64,000 nucleotides of DNA from Wurfbainia villosa (GCA_025175895.1 CM046008.1:24569255-24633254), one strand, 5' to 3'. Positions 1-11,925 are shown, counted from the stretch's first letter. The notes: a model not told the origin generated them from the letters alone. Made by a program: numbers and translations.

Positions 1-74
1 GAATCTTCATTTATCATATAAATGGTTCATACAAAAGGCGATTGCCTTAGGACATCTCTCATATATTACTAACA
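1..74 (-). repeat. E1 3' LTR (terminal 74 bp only)
   Basis: Matches 7170-7243 with one mismatch. In element orientation it begins TGTTAGTAATATATGAG directly after the polypurine tract. The rest of the LTR is outside the window. Confidence 0.9.
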
Positions 75-88
75 GACTCCCACTTGGC
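75..88 (-). other. E1 polypurine tract
   Basis: On the minus strand GGCCAAGTGGGAGTC leads into the LTR start TGTTAG, the normal position and composition of the plus-strand DNA primer in copia elements. It follows the pol stop codon at once. Confidence 0.8.
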
Positions 89-725
89 CTAATGCCAATC
101 GCTACGGTATCCAATACCATAAGCTCTAACATGACCCTCAAACTTACTTTGAGGTAATGCTTTAGTCAAAGGATCCGCTAAGTTCCTTTCAGTGGAAAGT
201 TTCTCGATTTGTATTTCGTTCCTACTGATGATCTCTCTGATAAGATGATAGCGGCGAAGCACATGTTTGGATCATTGATGAGACCACATCAAGTTCATAG
301 ATGAACTACTTGATCCAAACCGCTCTTCGCCTAAAGTCGCAACGTATTCACCTTAGTGGCGTAATCCGCTATAGTGTCAAGCTTGGAACCTTTCCAACTT
401 ATTGCGCCCATTCTAGGTGAATACATACCCGACTAAGACATGGAATCATCCTTGTCCGTCTAGATCCGCATCCGTGATACCCACGTATCACCATGTACCC
501 TTCTCCATATATTAGGAACACATCCTTAGTTCTTCTCAAGTACTTAAGGATCGCCTTAATACACCCAATGATCCATTCCTCGATCGGATCGTATCCGCCG
601 TGACACTCGTGAGCATACGATACATCGGGCCTCGTACATAACATAGCATACATGATAGATCCTATTGCGGATGCATAGGGAATCTTACTCATGCAAATCC
701 TCTCGTCTTCTGTGCGCGGACACAT
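89..725 (-). pseudogene. E1 RNase H domain and pol C-terminus (broken)
   Basis: The upstream part (399-725) reads KIPYASAIGSIMYAMLCTRP, the conserved block between RT and RNase H in copia pol. Downstream, another frame ends with ADPLTKALPQSKFEGHVRAY, the usual copia pol C-terminus, and stops at 89-91 just before the polypurine tract. The catalytic RNase H core between them is not readable in a single frame, so frameshifts are present. RNase H would remove the RNA strand during cDNA synthesis. The C-terminal tail is well preserved, which fixes the end of pol. Confidence 0.75.
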
Positions 726-731
726 AGACTT

Positions 732-1594
732 CTAAATGTGTACCCCATGCCTGATGGGTAGGAAACCTTTCTTGGATTCCGACATGCTAAACCTCTTTAG
801 CACTCGGTCTATATATGTAGACTGCGAAAGACCAAGCAACCGTTTCGATCTATCTCTATATATCTTAATCCCAAGGATGTAGGTTGCTTCTCCCAGGTCT
901 TTCATGGAGAATGTCTTGGATAACCAAACCTTCACTGACTGTAAGATTGAAACATCGTTTCCTATAAGTAGTATGTCATCGACATACAATACTAGGAATA
1001 CGACTGCACTCCCACTAACCTTCTTGTACACACAAGGTTCGTCGGGATTTTGTGTGAAATCAAACTTTTTGATCATCTCATCAAAACGGATATTCCAGCT
1101 CCTGGATGCTTGCTTCAATCCATAAATGGATCGTCGCAATTTGCATACCTTGGTTTTATCAACCGATGTGAAACCCTCAGGTTGTATCATGTACACGTCC
1201 TCGAGCAGGTTTCCATTAAGGAAAGCTATTTTCACATCCATCTGCCATATCTCATAATCATAATGAGCTGATATGGCCAGGAGCATCTGAATGGATTTAA
1301 GCATAGCTACAGGAGAATAGGTTTCGTCATAATCAACACCTTGTTTTTGACGATATCCTTTCGCCACCAATCTAGCCTTATAGGTAATCACATTACCATC
1401 ATGTCGATTTTCATCTTGAAAACCCACTTGCACCCTATAGGCTTTATTCCTTCAGGTGGGTCAACCAAGTTCCAAACTTGGTTTTTGTACATGGAATCCA
1501 TTTCCGACTTCATGGCACCAAGCCACTTATCCCTTTCTGAACTTGTCAGCACTTCTTCATAACTGGTAGGCTCCTCATCATCAATGAGTAACAC
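732..1594 (-). pseudogene. E1 reverse transcriptase
   Basis: Two overlapping frames cover the RT. 1388-1594 holds the N-terminal part (NQVWNLVDPPEGIKPIGCKW) and 732-1433 the palm (ARLVAKGYRQKQGVDYDETYSP, then WQMDVKIAFLNGNLLEDVYM, YGLKQASRSWN and YVDDILLIGND). The YVDD catalytic pair and the DVK aspartate are intact. One frameshift near 1390-1430 separates the N-terminal piece. The protein would copy element RNA into DNA inside the virus-like particle. It is among the better-preserved parts of E1. Its relatives in this window are the pol copies at 52.4-53.6 and 59.3-60.2 kb. Confidence 0.88.
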
Positions 1595-1910
1595 GTCGTT
1601 CGATTCACTTACGAGAAATCCATATCTCTCAGAATATTATGCGTGTTCTACCGTGATCTACGAAGATGTGGTGTTACAATAGGTCCAAAGATTGCTCATC
1701 ACTATGAGTTGTCTGTTGTGCTTCACCGTATCTCATCAATGTCTATTTGAGTCTCTCGAGCCTCCTCAAGCTCGACGACACTCCCATCGCTTTCTTGCAA
1801 GAGAAACTCTTTCTCTAGAAACACAAAGATGCCTCAAACAAACACCTTTTGTTCCACAGATATAGAATTGGTAACCCCTTGTTTCCTTAGGGTATCCAAT
1901 AAATAGACAT
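1595..1910 (-). pseudogene. E1 integrase-RT linker, decayed
   Basis: This stretch should encode the variable hinge between integrase and RT. I see no frame longer than a few dozen codons, only short fragments. Its position between integrase and RT is the sole reason for the call. Confidence 0.5.
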
Positions 1911-2442
1911 TTATCGACTTAGCATCCAATTTGTACGTCTGATTCGCTTCACATAAGCGAGACAACCCCATATCTTCAAGTAAGATACATGAGGTTTCTT
2001 ACTAGCCCATATCTTATATGGAGTAGTAGAGACTACCTTGTGGGACTCGTTTAACAAGTAAATGTTGTGTATGAAGTGCATAGCCCCAAAAGGACTTGGG
2101 AAGAGTCGCATGATTCATCATTGACCTGACCATGTCCAACACGGTCCGGTTACGCCTCTCAGATACACCATTATGCTGTGGTGTATATGGCGGAGTCCAT
2201 TGAGACAATATGCCATTGTCTCTTAGATAATCAAGAAACTCTTGACTTAAGTATTCACCACCTCGATCCGATCGAAGTATTTTAATACTTTTGTCATGTT
2301 GTTTCTCTACTTCATTTCTAAATTCTTTGAACCTTTCAAAGGCTTCAGACTTGTGTTTCATCAAGAACACATACCCAAACCGTGAGTGATCATCGGTGAA
2401 GGTAATGAAGTAGCTATAGCCTCCTAATGCTTGAGTTGACAT
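1911..2442 (-). pseudogene. E1 integrase catalytic core
   Basis: The frame at 2014-2442 contains GGYSYFITFTDDHSRFGYVF, then SDRGGEYLSQEF and HNGVSERRNRT. Exactly 35 residues separate the second catalytic Asp (SDRGG) from the Glu (VSERR), the D,D35E signature of retroviral-type integrases. The first catalytic Asp belongs to the upstream frame near 2450. A second frame at 1911-2111 reads TTPYKIWASKKPHVSYLKIW, the normal continuation, so a frameshift lies around 2010-2110. Integrase joins the cDNA ends to host DNA. Confidence 0.88.
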
Positions 2443-3080
2443 AGGTCCACATACATCGATGTATTAGACCTAGTAACTCTCCCACTCGTTCACCTTTTCC
2501 AGTAAAAGGTAACTTAGTCATCTTGCCTTTTAAGCATGATTCGCATGTATCGTATGAATCCAATTCAAACGATTCCAGAATTCCACATCGGTGTAATTCG
2601 GACATGCATTTCTTGCTTATATGGCCAAGATGACAATGCCACATATAGGAGTCTATTTGATTATCCTTTCGAGCACGCGTGTTGCTCGCTTCGATATTGA
2701 AAATGTCACTGGATACGTCCAACGTATAAACACTATTGCTTAAAGTTCCAGTCCCATAAAGAACTCCATTCAAAGTTATGTAACAACAATTGTTACTTAA
2801 AGTCAAATGGTACCCATTTCTATTTAAACAAGAAATAGAAATGATGTTCTTTATCAATGAAGGAACATAAAAGCAATTGTCCAGTTCTAAGACAAGTCCT
2901 ACAGGGAGTTCCAACAAATACGTTCCGATGGCGAGTCAAGACAACCGTTTGCTCCATTCCCAACACGTAAATTTGACTCTCCTCGACGAGTCTTCTTCTA
3001 TTCCTTAGCCCATGTATGTCATTACATATATGTGAGCCACACCCAAGATCGAATACCCAAGTGTCCGAGGAAATAGAATG
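2443..3080 (-). pseudogene. E1 protease and integrase zinc-binding region
   Basis: 2462-2917 carries the GAG-pre-integrase zinc finger: MWHCHLGH followed by CESC (HHCC). Upstream, near 3035-3065, the minus strand reads WVFDLGCGSHICN, which aligns with the copia protease active site WVLDTGCGSHIC. The active-site Thr is replaced by Leu (DTG to DLG), so the protease is probably dead. No single frame links the two parts. Confidence 0.75.
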
Positions 3081-3109
3081 ACAATCAATAAAAAGATTTA
3101 AGAAGATGG

Positions 3110-3730
3110 GGCATCCGATGCCTTATCCTTCTTCACGGACTCAAGATAAATCTTGTACTTTCTTCAAGAATGGCTCTCCTTGCCATAATGATGGCAAGTT
3201 TCCTTTGTGCTAGTTCTACCTTCTTAGCCCTTCTCTTCTTTCTTCTTTGTTCCTTTGACTTCCTCTTAGAACCTTTCTTCGAGGAATCAACTAACAAAGA
3301 CTGCCCCCTCATGCTTCTCTAAGACTCCAGCCTTCAAAGATATCGAGCAAGACACGAGATGAACCTCCTAGCATCTCAGAGGTGAAGAGGAGCTTTGAGA
3401 CTTCGAACCTTTCGAATCTCACTTGCTCATCAACAAACTCACAAAGATGAAGGACTACGATATGAGCATCCATATGCTCATGCTGCTTTCGTAGCTTGGG
3501 TTCCATCGTGGCTAGCATGATGCAACTCATTTGTTCAGAATCACTCACATGTTTCTGATAGGCCAACAATTGGTCCAAAGTTGCATCGTCACCAGACAAG
3601 GCGGAAGAGGCGCGAGGACATACACAAGCTTTTCCGCTTGAGAACAATTCTCGTGTTTATAAGCCACCCGGAAGTTCGATCAATTTATTTGAATCCAAAA
3701 TGGAACGCAAATTCAAACACATCATGATCA
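3110..3730 (-). pseudogene. E1 gag (capsid/nucleocapsid), decayed
   Basis: 3309-3647 encodes MLATMEPKLRKQHEHMDA and ERFEVSKLLF, matching the gag of the copia copy at 56867 (MLATMNSELQKQHENMDA). The basic tail (3200-3300) is Lys/Arg-rich. Where the nucleocapsid zinc knuckle should be, near 3180-3200, only CHHYGKESHS can be read, so the knuckle has lost its pattern. The N-terminus cannot be fixed; coding similarity fades near 3730. Gag would build the particle and bind element RNA. Confidence 0.7.
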
Positions 3731-5007
3731 ATATATTAACTTAGAAATACAAAACGAGCATATATGAGAAAGATGATTTTAAAAATGCATCAATATACAT
3801 TTATAAATCTCATTCATTTTTCGAATTTCAAAAAACCCTTAAAATCACTTCGGGAGATCGTAGGTCCATCTCCGAATGGGCTGATATCCATCATAGATAA
3901 GAACAACCTTGGAGTGAGTCCAACAAGTCATTCTTAGCTATGATGGTGGGTATCAAGTATACCGATTACATATCATGTATATGTAACTATCACAATGTGC
4001 TATCAACTAATTGAATGTTTACACATACATTGGGTTGTTAACACATTAACAAGTATGCATCATATGCATAGCACCCAACTTCACCTCTCTTCACATCGAC
4101 CTTGGAGTGAGTCCAACAAATCGATGCTCCAAGTTAAAGCCGACCCATTAATCGCGAAATAGTTTTAATATGGTTAGAGCGCATTCAACCAATTAGCCAG
4201 GCTTGGAGTGAGTCCAACAACCCAAACTAACGATTGACCTCTGACTCTTACCATATTAGAGTTAAACTATTCCAATGATTTGAACATGTTCAGGTTCGAG
4301 CCGGGCTTGGAGTGAGTCCAACAACCCAAACAGGAAACAGAACTCTGGTTCTAACCATATTAATGGAAGGTGTAGGCTTTAATATTGAGTTAGGGTTTTA
4401 TGTCTCATCCTCTTTGCATGCAAATAACTATTATCTACATGGCATGGCATACATGGCATACATCTACATGTCACGACACGCATGGCATAATGTTATGCAT
4501 CTAATGCAATTACATGGCATACAATTATGTCATGTATATAATTTCCTTATATGTCATAACTATTTATGGAAATAAAATATGTTTAAGATTTGATTCTCCA
4601 AATCAAATAATAATTAAATTAGGAAACAAATTTCCAAATCTAATCACATATTTTATTCATGGAATTATTTGATTAAGGAAAATCTATTTAGGAAACCAAT
4701 TTCCTAAATCATTAAAACTACTTATGGAAATAAAATATTTTAAAATTTGATTTCCCAAATCAAATCATGATTAAATTAGGAAACAAATTTCTAGAATCTA
4801 ATCAAATATTTTATTTATGGAAAATATCAATTTCCATAAATACTTCCAACTTTCCAAAAGTGGAAGATTTCCATAAATAATTCTAGACTTTCCAAAATTG
4901 AAAAATTTCCATAAATACTTCTAAATTTCCAAAATTTAGAAAATTTCCAGAAATACATTATGACTATCGCAAAACCATTTTTATGATTATGTCGAAACAC
5001 AACCTGG
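3731..5007 (-). other. E1 untranslated leader between gag and primer site
   Basis: About 1.3 kb without a plausible gene. Two parts stand out. 3883-4322 holds repeated hairpins (separate entry). 4560-4960 is very AT-rich, with diverged repeats built on words such as GGAAATAAAATATTT and AAATTAGGAAACAAATTT in both orientations. Leaders of this length occur in large copia elements. Confidence 0.7.
3883..4322 (-). repeat. Four hairpins with a constant apex in the E1 leader
   Basis: The 17-mer CTTGGAGTGAGTCCAAC occurs at 3908-3924, 4101-4117, 4202-4218 and 4306-4322. It is itself a stem-loop (CTTGGA/TCCAA). At least three copies sit at the tip of longer inverted repeats whose sequences differ from each other: 3883-3903 pairs with 3931-3954, 4094-4099 with 4121-4126 (plus 4077-4081 with 4131-4135), and 4158-4179 with 4245-4271. 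The structure is seen directly; a role in packaging or dimerisation is inferred. Confidence 0.8.
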
Positions 5008-5019
5008 GCTCTGATACCA
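5008..5019 (-). other. E1 primer-binding site (tRNA-Met)
   Basis: The minus strand reads TGGTATCAGAGC, complementary to the 3' end of plant initiator tRNA-Met, one base from the LTR end. It primes minus-strand cDNA synthesis and fixes the element's orientation. Confidence 0.93.
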
Positions 5020-5020
5020 C

Positions 5021-7243
5021 TGTTGGGTTTCCGGCACCGCGGCGTGTGTGTGTTCGATCATGTTTCGTAAACATGAGCACAGCGGAAGAAATAAAAATAA
5101 TAAATCTATATTTATTACAACACACACAACACACGCATGCTATTACAACAAGTGTAGACATAACCGTAAATTAAAATTTGCAATAAAAGAAAATTATCTA
5201 CGTTATACCTTCCGTATGACGTGTAGCGGGAACGGCATCAACCGGAACGATCCTCGTAAGAATCGTCTCTATCCGTATCCACGCGGAGCTCCTCGGGATG
5301 ACTTCGCTAAGTCACGAGCTTCGTCTTCGTATGGGTTACTAGCCTCGTGTTGAAGACGACGTGATCGAGAGATGATCACGATCCGAATCCAAATTCGGAT
5401 CCTAAAACGAGTTCTCAAAACTCGCTTCTCCGGAGAGGTATTCGTCAACCAATTGACGAATCCTTCGTCCTCCACCTCAGAGGATTACCGGAGATCAAAT
5501 CCCCGGTAAGTTAGGCCCTATCGGAGCACTAACCGTCGTCCAAATGACGCTCCGACAACAAAGAAACAAGCTGTCCAGAAAAACTAGACAGCTTTTGGTG
5601 GAGGAATAGAGGCCGGCCAAGGAGAGATGGAAGCTCACCTTATCACCGAACCTAGAGGAGATCACCGGAGGGTCGCCGGAGGTTCACCGGCTGAAGCTTG
5701 GTCGCCGGCAACAAGTTGGACGGCGGCACAAGAGGTTGGGCGGCGGCTCACTAGGGTTGGCGCCGAAAACCTTCTTCAAGGGGTGGGCGGCAACTCCAAG
5801 GGCTTAGGGTTTTTTTTTTATTAGGGCTTAATTATCCATTAAGCCCTCTTTTATAGAGAACTAATTCTCTTAATGGTTAATGGATCATATCCATAAAGAC
5901 CGTTAACCCGCTCCATTAAGATAAGTTAAAATAAACCAAACCATGATGGTTTATTTTAAGTTAAAACGAACCGAACCAACCTTTGGTTCATTCGTTTAAT
6001 ATAAACCAAACCCTTTGGTTTATTCTCATCCATTGGATTAGAACCAAACCATTTTGGTCCATCCATTATGTCTTCATAAGACACGGCCCATCCACGCTTC
6101 CATTGCGACTGAAACAATTTCATGCTCGCTTTATGTTTGGTCCAACCAAACATAGTTTCTCTCGGTCTGAGAATCCCATTCTCAAGCTCGTTTTAAATCC
6201 TTTGGATTACACTCGTTATGCGTGTGACCAAATAGGTTCTCGGTTTATATTGGCCGTCTATAATTAACCATTAATTATAGAACGATCATGAGTGGCACCT
6301 AGTAGTACATCATGATCCCCAATTAACCGAAAAGATCAACGGTTGATCCAGAACTATTTCTGAAACCCTTCAAGAGCTTCGAATGAATCGTGCCCCATTC
6401 CCTTCACTCATCTTATACCCACTTGGTTGGGACATGGTCTATTGTGCCGGTCCCCACTAAGTGACTTCACACACCTAGCCCAAGTATCATTTCCTCGTCC
6501 CTACGGATTCTAGTTACTCCACATGTATCGAAGAGTACCTTACTCTAAACATGTAATGCTTTGGCCAAAGACTTTAGTAACAATCCGACGAGAGGCCATG
6601 GGTATACATCTCCTCGCAAGGAGTGGTGAATCCTTTATAGGCTATTCAAACACCTTCGATCACTTCGACTTATACCCAATCATCCCGGGTCCACATCTCC
6701 ATAGAGATGTTTGCTTAAGATGTCAAAGCAAAAGTCTCCATGATCAAGATGACTTGAATACCGCAAGTCAAAGGAACATCGCACTTAAGCCACAGTAAGA
6801 ACTTCATTGACATATCTATATATGCAGAGAACCATATGAAGTCTTACGGCTGGTCACCCCAATGAACTAGTTACCATAACTAGCATCCACGATTAACTCC
6901 GGACATCACTATGTCTCCAGCCAGTAAGAATCAGCTGCTTGGATACACCAAGGAGTATACCTCGTGCTAGTCTCGATAGAATTGATGGTGTCCAAATCCA
7001 TCAATTCATCGACTAGGGATAATTCCGATATATCACAATTACACATGTAGAGATACTCACTAGTTGTGATCCAATCACAAATTCTCTCATGCTGTGAATC
7101 GTATCGTGGGCATTCAGTAAATGAGTTTAAGATCCAATCAAATACATAAAACATGTATACTCAAATAGTGAATCTTCATTTATCATATAAATGGTTCATA
7201 CATAAGGCGATTGCCTTAGGACATCTCTCATATATTACTAACA
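5021..7243 (-). repeat. E1 5' LTR, 2223 bp
   Basis: In element orientation it runs from TGTTAGTAATATATG to ...GGAAACCCAACA, with TG...CA ends and the primer site next to it. The U5 side (5200-5820) is relatively GC-rich and the U3 side is AT-rich. 5930-6060 contains repeated AACCAAACC/TTTGGTT words that can pair with each other. Confidence 0.92.
5848..5855 (-). promoter_or_regulatory. Candidate TATA box of E1 LTR
   Basis: The minus strand reads TATAAAAG about 830 bp before the LTR's 3' end, a plausible U3/R junction. Confidence 0.5.
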
Positions 7244-9256
7244 GCGATCCCATCTATATCCCTCGGATTAAAAATTTAATCCTAGACACAAGGGATTGCC
7301 CAAACAACCAAGTCATCGTCGTGCTATTCGTTTAGAGAGGTCACTTGAACAAACTCGTTGTTCAAGCGACCAACCTCTATTCTACGAGTAGCCGCGGAAT
7401 AGTCGATGTCCGGATCGCCGGTTTTTGTGTTTATGCTCGGGATCCAAGTATTATTTAGCCATATACAAATTTATATCATGCTCATAATTGAAAAAAAAAT
7501 ACAACATGTAACATATAAAAAATTAGAGAATCGATATAAATCTCGATCTTCTAATATATGACCTTCCTCCTTTCGGACGTCGTGTGGCCGATGATTTACC
7601 AAAAGTTGAAGCTCCTAGATTGCAAATCGTCCATCCTTGCTTTTCCAAAGCAAGAGGAAGAATATAAACAAGGCTCTTCCCATTCCTATAGCCAACCAAC
7701 AAGCAACAAGAAGAATGCTTGCCGTTGGCAAACAAGGAGAAGGAGATAATGATGTAAACCGGCCAAGACACCAAGGGAAACCCCTAAGTCATGTTTCCAC
7801 CACTCAAGGAGAAGATAATAGAGTCTTTGGCTACCTGTCAAGGGCTGAAAAAGGGCTGTGGGCGCCGGCCATCAAAAGGGAGGAAGAAGAAAGAAAAACA
7901 CTTCCTTATTTGTTGCCGCCAAAGCCTCCAAAACCCTAACCCTCCAAACCCTAATTCTCTCTCTCCTAATGGCCGGCCATGGAAGTGGGAAAGAAGATTA
8001 GGATGAGCACCGGCCAAGGTAGAGGGAAGAAGGAAGGAACCGGCCAAACTTTAGGAAGAAGAAGATAAACCTCCTCCACTTGTTTCCGCCCACCCATAGC
8101 TCCCAAAACCCTAATCCGCCCAAACCTAATCCTAAACAAACTAGGATTCCTAGCCTCTAAAGGAAGCAAACCCTAATCCTCTTAAGCCATCATCAACCTT
8201 GCCGCCCACTTTTTGATCTCTATATATAGAGTTGGGCTCAAGCCATGATTTAATCTCCTCCATTGGTTCTAGGGATTTAATCTCAATCGTCGGATCTAGA
8301 GATTTAATCTCTACCTTTGGATCTAGAGTTTTGTTTCTATCCTTTGGATCTAAGCTTCATGAGGTGTTAATAGGCTATATTAGGGACCATGAGGAGGAGT
8401 TGGGTCTTGGCCACCCATGGATCAAGCCCACATAAAGTCCGATCCACTAATGATAATCCAATCCACTAAACGATCATCATCGATCTACCTCTCCAACCCC
8501 CATATGATAATATGGGCTCCATATATTATTTGTACATTTTCTCCCTGTGTTTAAGATCTCGAATGTCCATCGATTAATTAATTTACTGACCATTAATTAA
8601 TCAACATCTTACTCCTTGAGTAGTACCACTCAACCTTTTCATCATGCCGGACCAAGTCCACCTGTAGGGTTTACATGATGAACCTTATGAGCTCCTCAAG
8701 GGGACATCATCATCCTAATATATAGGACACGGTTTCCTCCTATAATCAATGGCACACCATATAAATAATATCATCTCCCAACTTACCGAGCCTATCGATT
8801 TAATCTATAAATCTCGCCCATTGGTAAATCAAAGAGATGAATACTAAGTTTATGTGCCCGTTATTATATCGGGATTAAGAGCATGTACATAATAATATCT
8901 TAGGTCCGATTCGATTATGTAGTCAGCAATAAATCGAATCACCTCTAAGTCGGTCCTGCTCAATACACTCAAAGTGCACTAGTGTGATTCTATGGTCAAG
9001 ACAAACCAATACAAAATCACACTACAACCATTCCGATGGTTTGTCCAAAGCCACCTCTGTTGTGAGCCTTTACTTATACTTTTCAAGGAGCCGATAACAT
9101 GATCTCCCGTGTGACACCACACACCATGTTATCTACAATGTAAAGTATTAGATAATATGCATAACCATAAAAATATGCAAACAATGATCATGTGATTCTT
9201 ATTTCAAAATAAAGATGGTCATATAAAAGCTAGACTTTTCAGTATACATCCCTACA
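7244..9256 (-). repeat. E2 3' LTR, interrupted by E1
   Basis: Aligns along its length with 13437-15460, with differences that by eye amount to several percent. It ends at CCCTACA (TGTAGGG in element orientation). The terminal segment matching 13367-13436 is missing because E1 inserted there. A TATATATAG box lies near 8222-8230 (minus). Confidence 0.9.
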
Positions 9257-10189
9257 ATCTTCCACTTATACTAAAAGACTATGTTGTCCTCAAACTGCCA
9301 TACATCTGATTCCCCTTCCCTTCACATTCCTATCAAAGCTCTCGCTAGAAGGGCCTTAGTGAAAAGGGTCTACCAGGTCATCCTATGATGCAATCTAGGT
9401 GACAGCAACTTCTACCTCCTTTACGATTTCTCATATTAGGTAGTACTTGCACTATATGTGTTTACTTGCCTTATGAGTTCATGTTTCCTTCGAGTTGGCA
9501 ACTGCACCATTATTATCACAATAAATTTTGATAGTTCAGAGCAAACCAGGAATCACATCCAAGTCCATCAGGAAGTTCCTGAGCCACACAACTTCTTTGG
9601 CTGCCTCAGAGGCTGCCATATACTTAGCTTCCATGGTGGAGTCCGCCACACATTTATGCTTGACACTCCTCCATACAATGGCTCCACCTCCCATAGTAAA
9701 CACAAAACCTGAGGTACACTTACTGTTATCCCTATCTGATTGGAAGTCACAATCCATGTAACCCACAGGGAGTAATTGGTCTGCCCGGTAAACTAGTATA
9801 TAATCCCTAGTCCTTCTAAGACACTTCAATATAAGCTTTACCACAGTCCAATGTCCCTGTCCTGGATTACTCTGATATCTGCTGACCATGCCCACGGCAT
9901 AGTAGATATCTTGTCTCGTACATAACATTGCATACATGAGGCTTCCTACCGCCGAAGCATAAGGAACCACCTTCATTTCCTCTATCTCCTCAGATATTCT
10001 AGGACACATCTCCTTAGATAAAGGAACTTCATACCTGAAAGGTAGAAAACCCTTCTTGGAGTTCTGCATGCTAAAACGATCCATAATCGTGTCTTTGTAT
10101 GAAGCTTGGGATAAGCACAACATCCTTTTCCTGCGATCCCTTATAACCTTGATCCCAAGGATGTGTCTCACCTCTCCCAAGTCCTTCAT
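9257..10189 (-). pseudogene. E2 RT C-terminus and RNase H
   Basis: 9536-10189 encodes MKDLGEVRHILGIKVIRDRR, then PYASAVGSLMYAMLCTRQD, GFVFTMGGGAIVW, KCVADSTMEAKYMAASEA and VWLRNFL. This is the RT end, the connection and the RNase H domain. The usual STTEAEY is STMEAKY, so the catalytic Glu appears to be replaced by Lys. After a break near 9536 the final pol residues (KGRGIRCMAV, stop at 9290-9292) can be read in another frame. The truncated active site upstream means the domain is not likely to be used. Confidence 0.85.
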
Positions 10190-10555
10190 ATCAAACTATT
10201 TGGACAACCAAACCTTTACGTCTGATAACACCTTGATATTGTTGCCAATCACCAAAATATTATCTACGTATAGTACATGATATACCACTACATTTCTGTC
10301 ACATCTCTTGTATACACAAGACTCATCCGGACATTGAATAAATCCATATGACTAGATTACCTCATCAAAACGGATGTTCCAAGACCTTGAAGCTTGCTTT
10401 AATCCATAAATGGACCGATTAAGTTTACATACAAGATGCTCTTTGCTAAGATACTGTATCTTTATCTTGGATTGTCTCGTCATATGTCTAGGGATCTGGT
10501 TCATGTTTGCATGGGACCAAATCAGAAGATTCTCCCAAGAACATGAAACTATCAA
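10190..10555 (-). pseudogene. E2 reverse transcriptase remnant with large deletion
   Basis: The minus strand passes from the hinge (PRHMTRQSKIKIQYLSK) straight into LVCKLNRSIYGLKQASRSWN. About 120 residues that E3 still has or once had, including the DVK catalytic motif, are missing. The join lies in a short shared word (GCAAAG), which suggests microhomology or template switching. Downstream, around 10260-10275, the palm motif reads YVDNILVIGNN, so the second catalytic Asp is Asn. This RT cannot be functional. Confidence 0.85.
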
Positions 10556-11122
10556 GTTGTCTCACAACCCTCCCACTACGATGAGGTATCACCTGTGTAT
10601 ACTGTGTGACACGTGGTACAGTGACTTGTGGTATATCCTCTTGTACCGGTGGTACTGAAGAAGTGACTTCCCCTTTTAATTCCTCCAGAATAATTTTACT
10701 CGTGGGCTTGTGGCTCATCACATAGTCTTCCTCTAGAAATCTGGCGTTCGTGCTAACGAACACCCTCTGATCTCTAGGACCATAAAACAAACCACCCTTC
10801 GTTCCTCCAAGATACCCAACGAGCATGCTTACTTCTTTACGAGGTTTCAACTTACCAGCATCTGCCTTCAGCACATGTGCTGGACTCCCCATATCTGAAT
10901 ATGTTTTAGACTAGGCTTTCGCCCAGTCCATAACTCTGTGGGAGTAGAAGGCACTGATTTAGATGGAACCAAGTTCAGAATGTACACCGCCGTATCCAGA
11001 GCATATCCCCAGAATGAATCTGGCAACTCAGAATAACTCATCATCGATCTAACTATCTCCATAAGAGACCTATTCCTTCGCTCTGCTACACCGTTCAGTT
11101 GGGGTGTGCCAGGTGCAGTCAA
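10488..11122 (-). pseudogene. E2 integrase C-terminal half
   Basis: 10868-11122 encodes APGTPQLNGVAERRNRSLME and SMMSYSELPDSFWGYALDT, which includes the catalytic Glu region. 10488-10892 continues with HVLKADAGKLKPRKEVSMLV, TKGGLFY and HRSGRVVRQLDSFMFLG, the integrase tail and hinge. The two overlap in different frames, so there is a frameshift near 10870-10890. The same segment is what is tandemly repeated in E3. Confidence 0.85.
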
Positions 11123-11597
11123 TTGGGATTGAATCCCATCCTCTGATAAGTAATTCCTAAACTATCCCAAGAGGTACTCACTACCACGATCAAATCATAG
11201 TGTTATCCATATCTTGAATAATCATCTATAAAAAAAATTGAAATATTGAAAACTACCTCTTGCCTGGATAGACATAGGACCATACAAATCAGAATGAACC
11301 AATTCCAACACATCTTTGGATCTATACCCCTTGGCCTTGAAAAGGTCTCTTGATCATTTTACCCTCCAAGTAGAATTCGCAAGTTGGGTGATCCTCCACC
11401 ACTAATGAACCCAAAGGTCCATCAGCTATCAACCTTGGAATTCTGCTTAGGTTAATATGACCAAGCCTAAGATACCAAAGATATGTTTGGTTCATCTTCG
11501 AAGGTTCTTTTCTCTTATTGGATTTAGAAGATGAGTTATAAACTTCAATTTGCATCGTGGGAGGTTTTTGTTCAAGTGTATACAAATTTTCTATCAA
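11123..11597 (-). pseudogene. E2 integrase N-terminal half
   Basis: 11322-11597 encodes the zinc-binding region: NQTYLWYLRLGHINLSRIPR and later a degenerate CEFYLEGKM where relatives have CESC. The first His (WH in relatives) is Tyr and the second Cys pair is damaged, so zinc binding is probably lost. 11123-11321 should hold the first two catalytic aspartates but is frameshifted and partly deleted. Confidence 0.75.
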
Positions 11598-11925
11598 TGT
11601 ACCTGAATAGATATTCTCCCTATTTCTTTTATAACAACTCTGTCATTAAAAGAAATAGAATATCCATCCATAAACAATTTAGAAACTGAAATTAAATTCT
11701 TTCTAAATAAAGGTACGTAAAGGAAATTTTCCAGAATCAAAGTTTTATTTTTCTCAAAAGATAAATAAAACGTCTCCCACTGCAATAGTCGCCACCTTAG
11801 TGGCATTGCCCAAGTAAATGGTAATCTCTCCCTCAGCTTGTCGTTGGGTTTCCTGGAACCCCTACAAAGTATTGCAGACATGATTAGTGGCTCCCGTATC
11901 TACACACCATGTGCCGATAGATAAC
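11598..11925 (-). pseudogene. E2 protease region
   Basis: Near 11880-11920 the minus strand reads WCVDTGATNHVC, the copia aspartic protease motif DTGA followed by HVC. 11594-11881 then covers LILENFLYVPLFRKNLISVS, the conserved segment downstream of protease. The active-site triad is intact, but the frame breaks between motif and downstream segment. Confidence 0.75.

Larger units (their letters stand above)
1..7243 (-). mobile_element. Ty1/copia retrotransposon E1, 3' LTR cut by window edge
   Basis: Minus-strand element with LTR, tRNA-Met primer site, leader, gag, protease, integrase, RT, RNase H, polypurine tract and LTR in copia order. The 74 visible bases of the left LTR match the end of the right LTR at 73 of 74 positions, which suggests a fairly recent insertion, but the sample is short. 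Immediately right of the element the sequence continues as the LTR of E2, so E1 is inserted in E2. The target duplication should be the 5 bases at 7244-7248; its partner lies outside the window. RT and integrase keep their catalytic motifs, but gag, protease and the integrase-RT link are broken, so E1 looks non-functional. Lineage is tentatively Tork/Angela-like. Confidence 0.9.
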
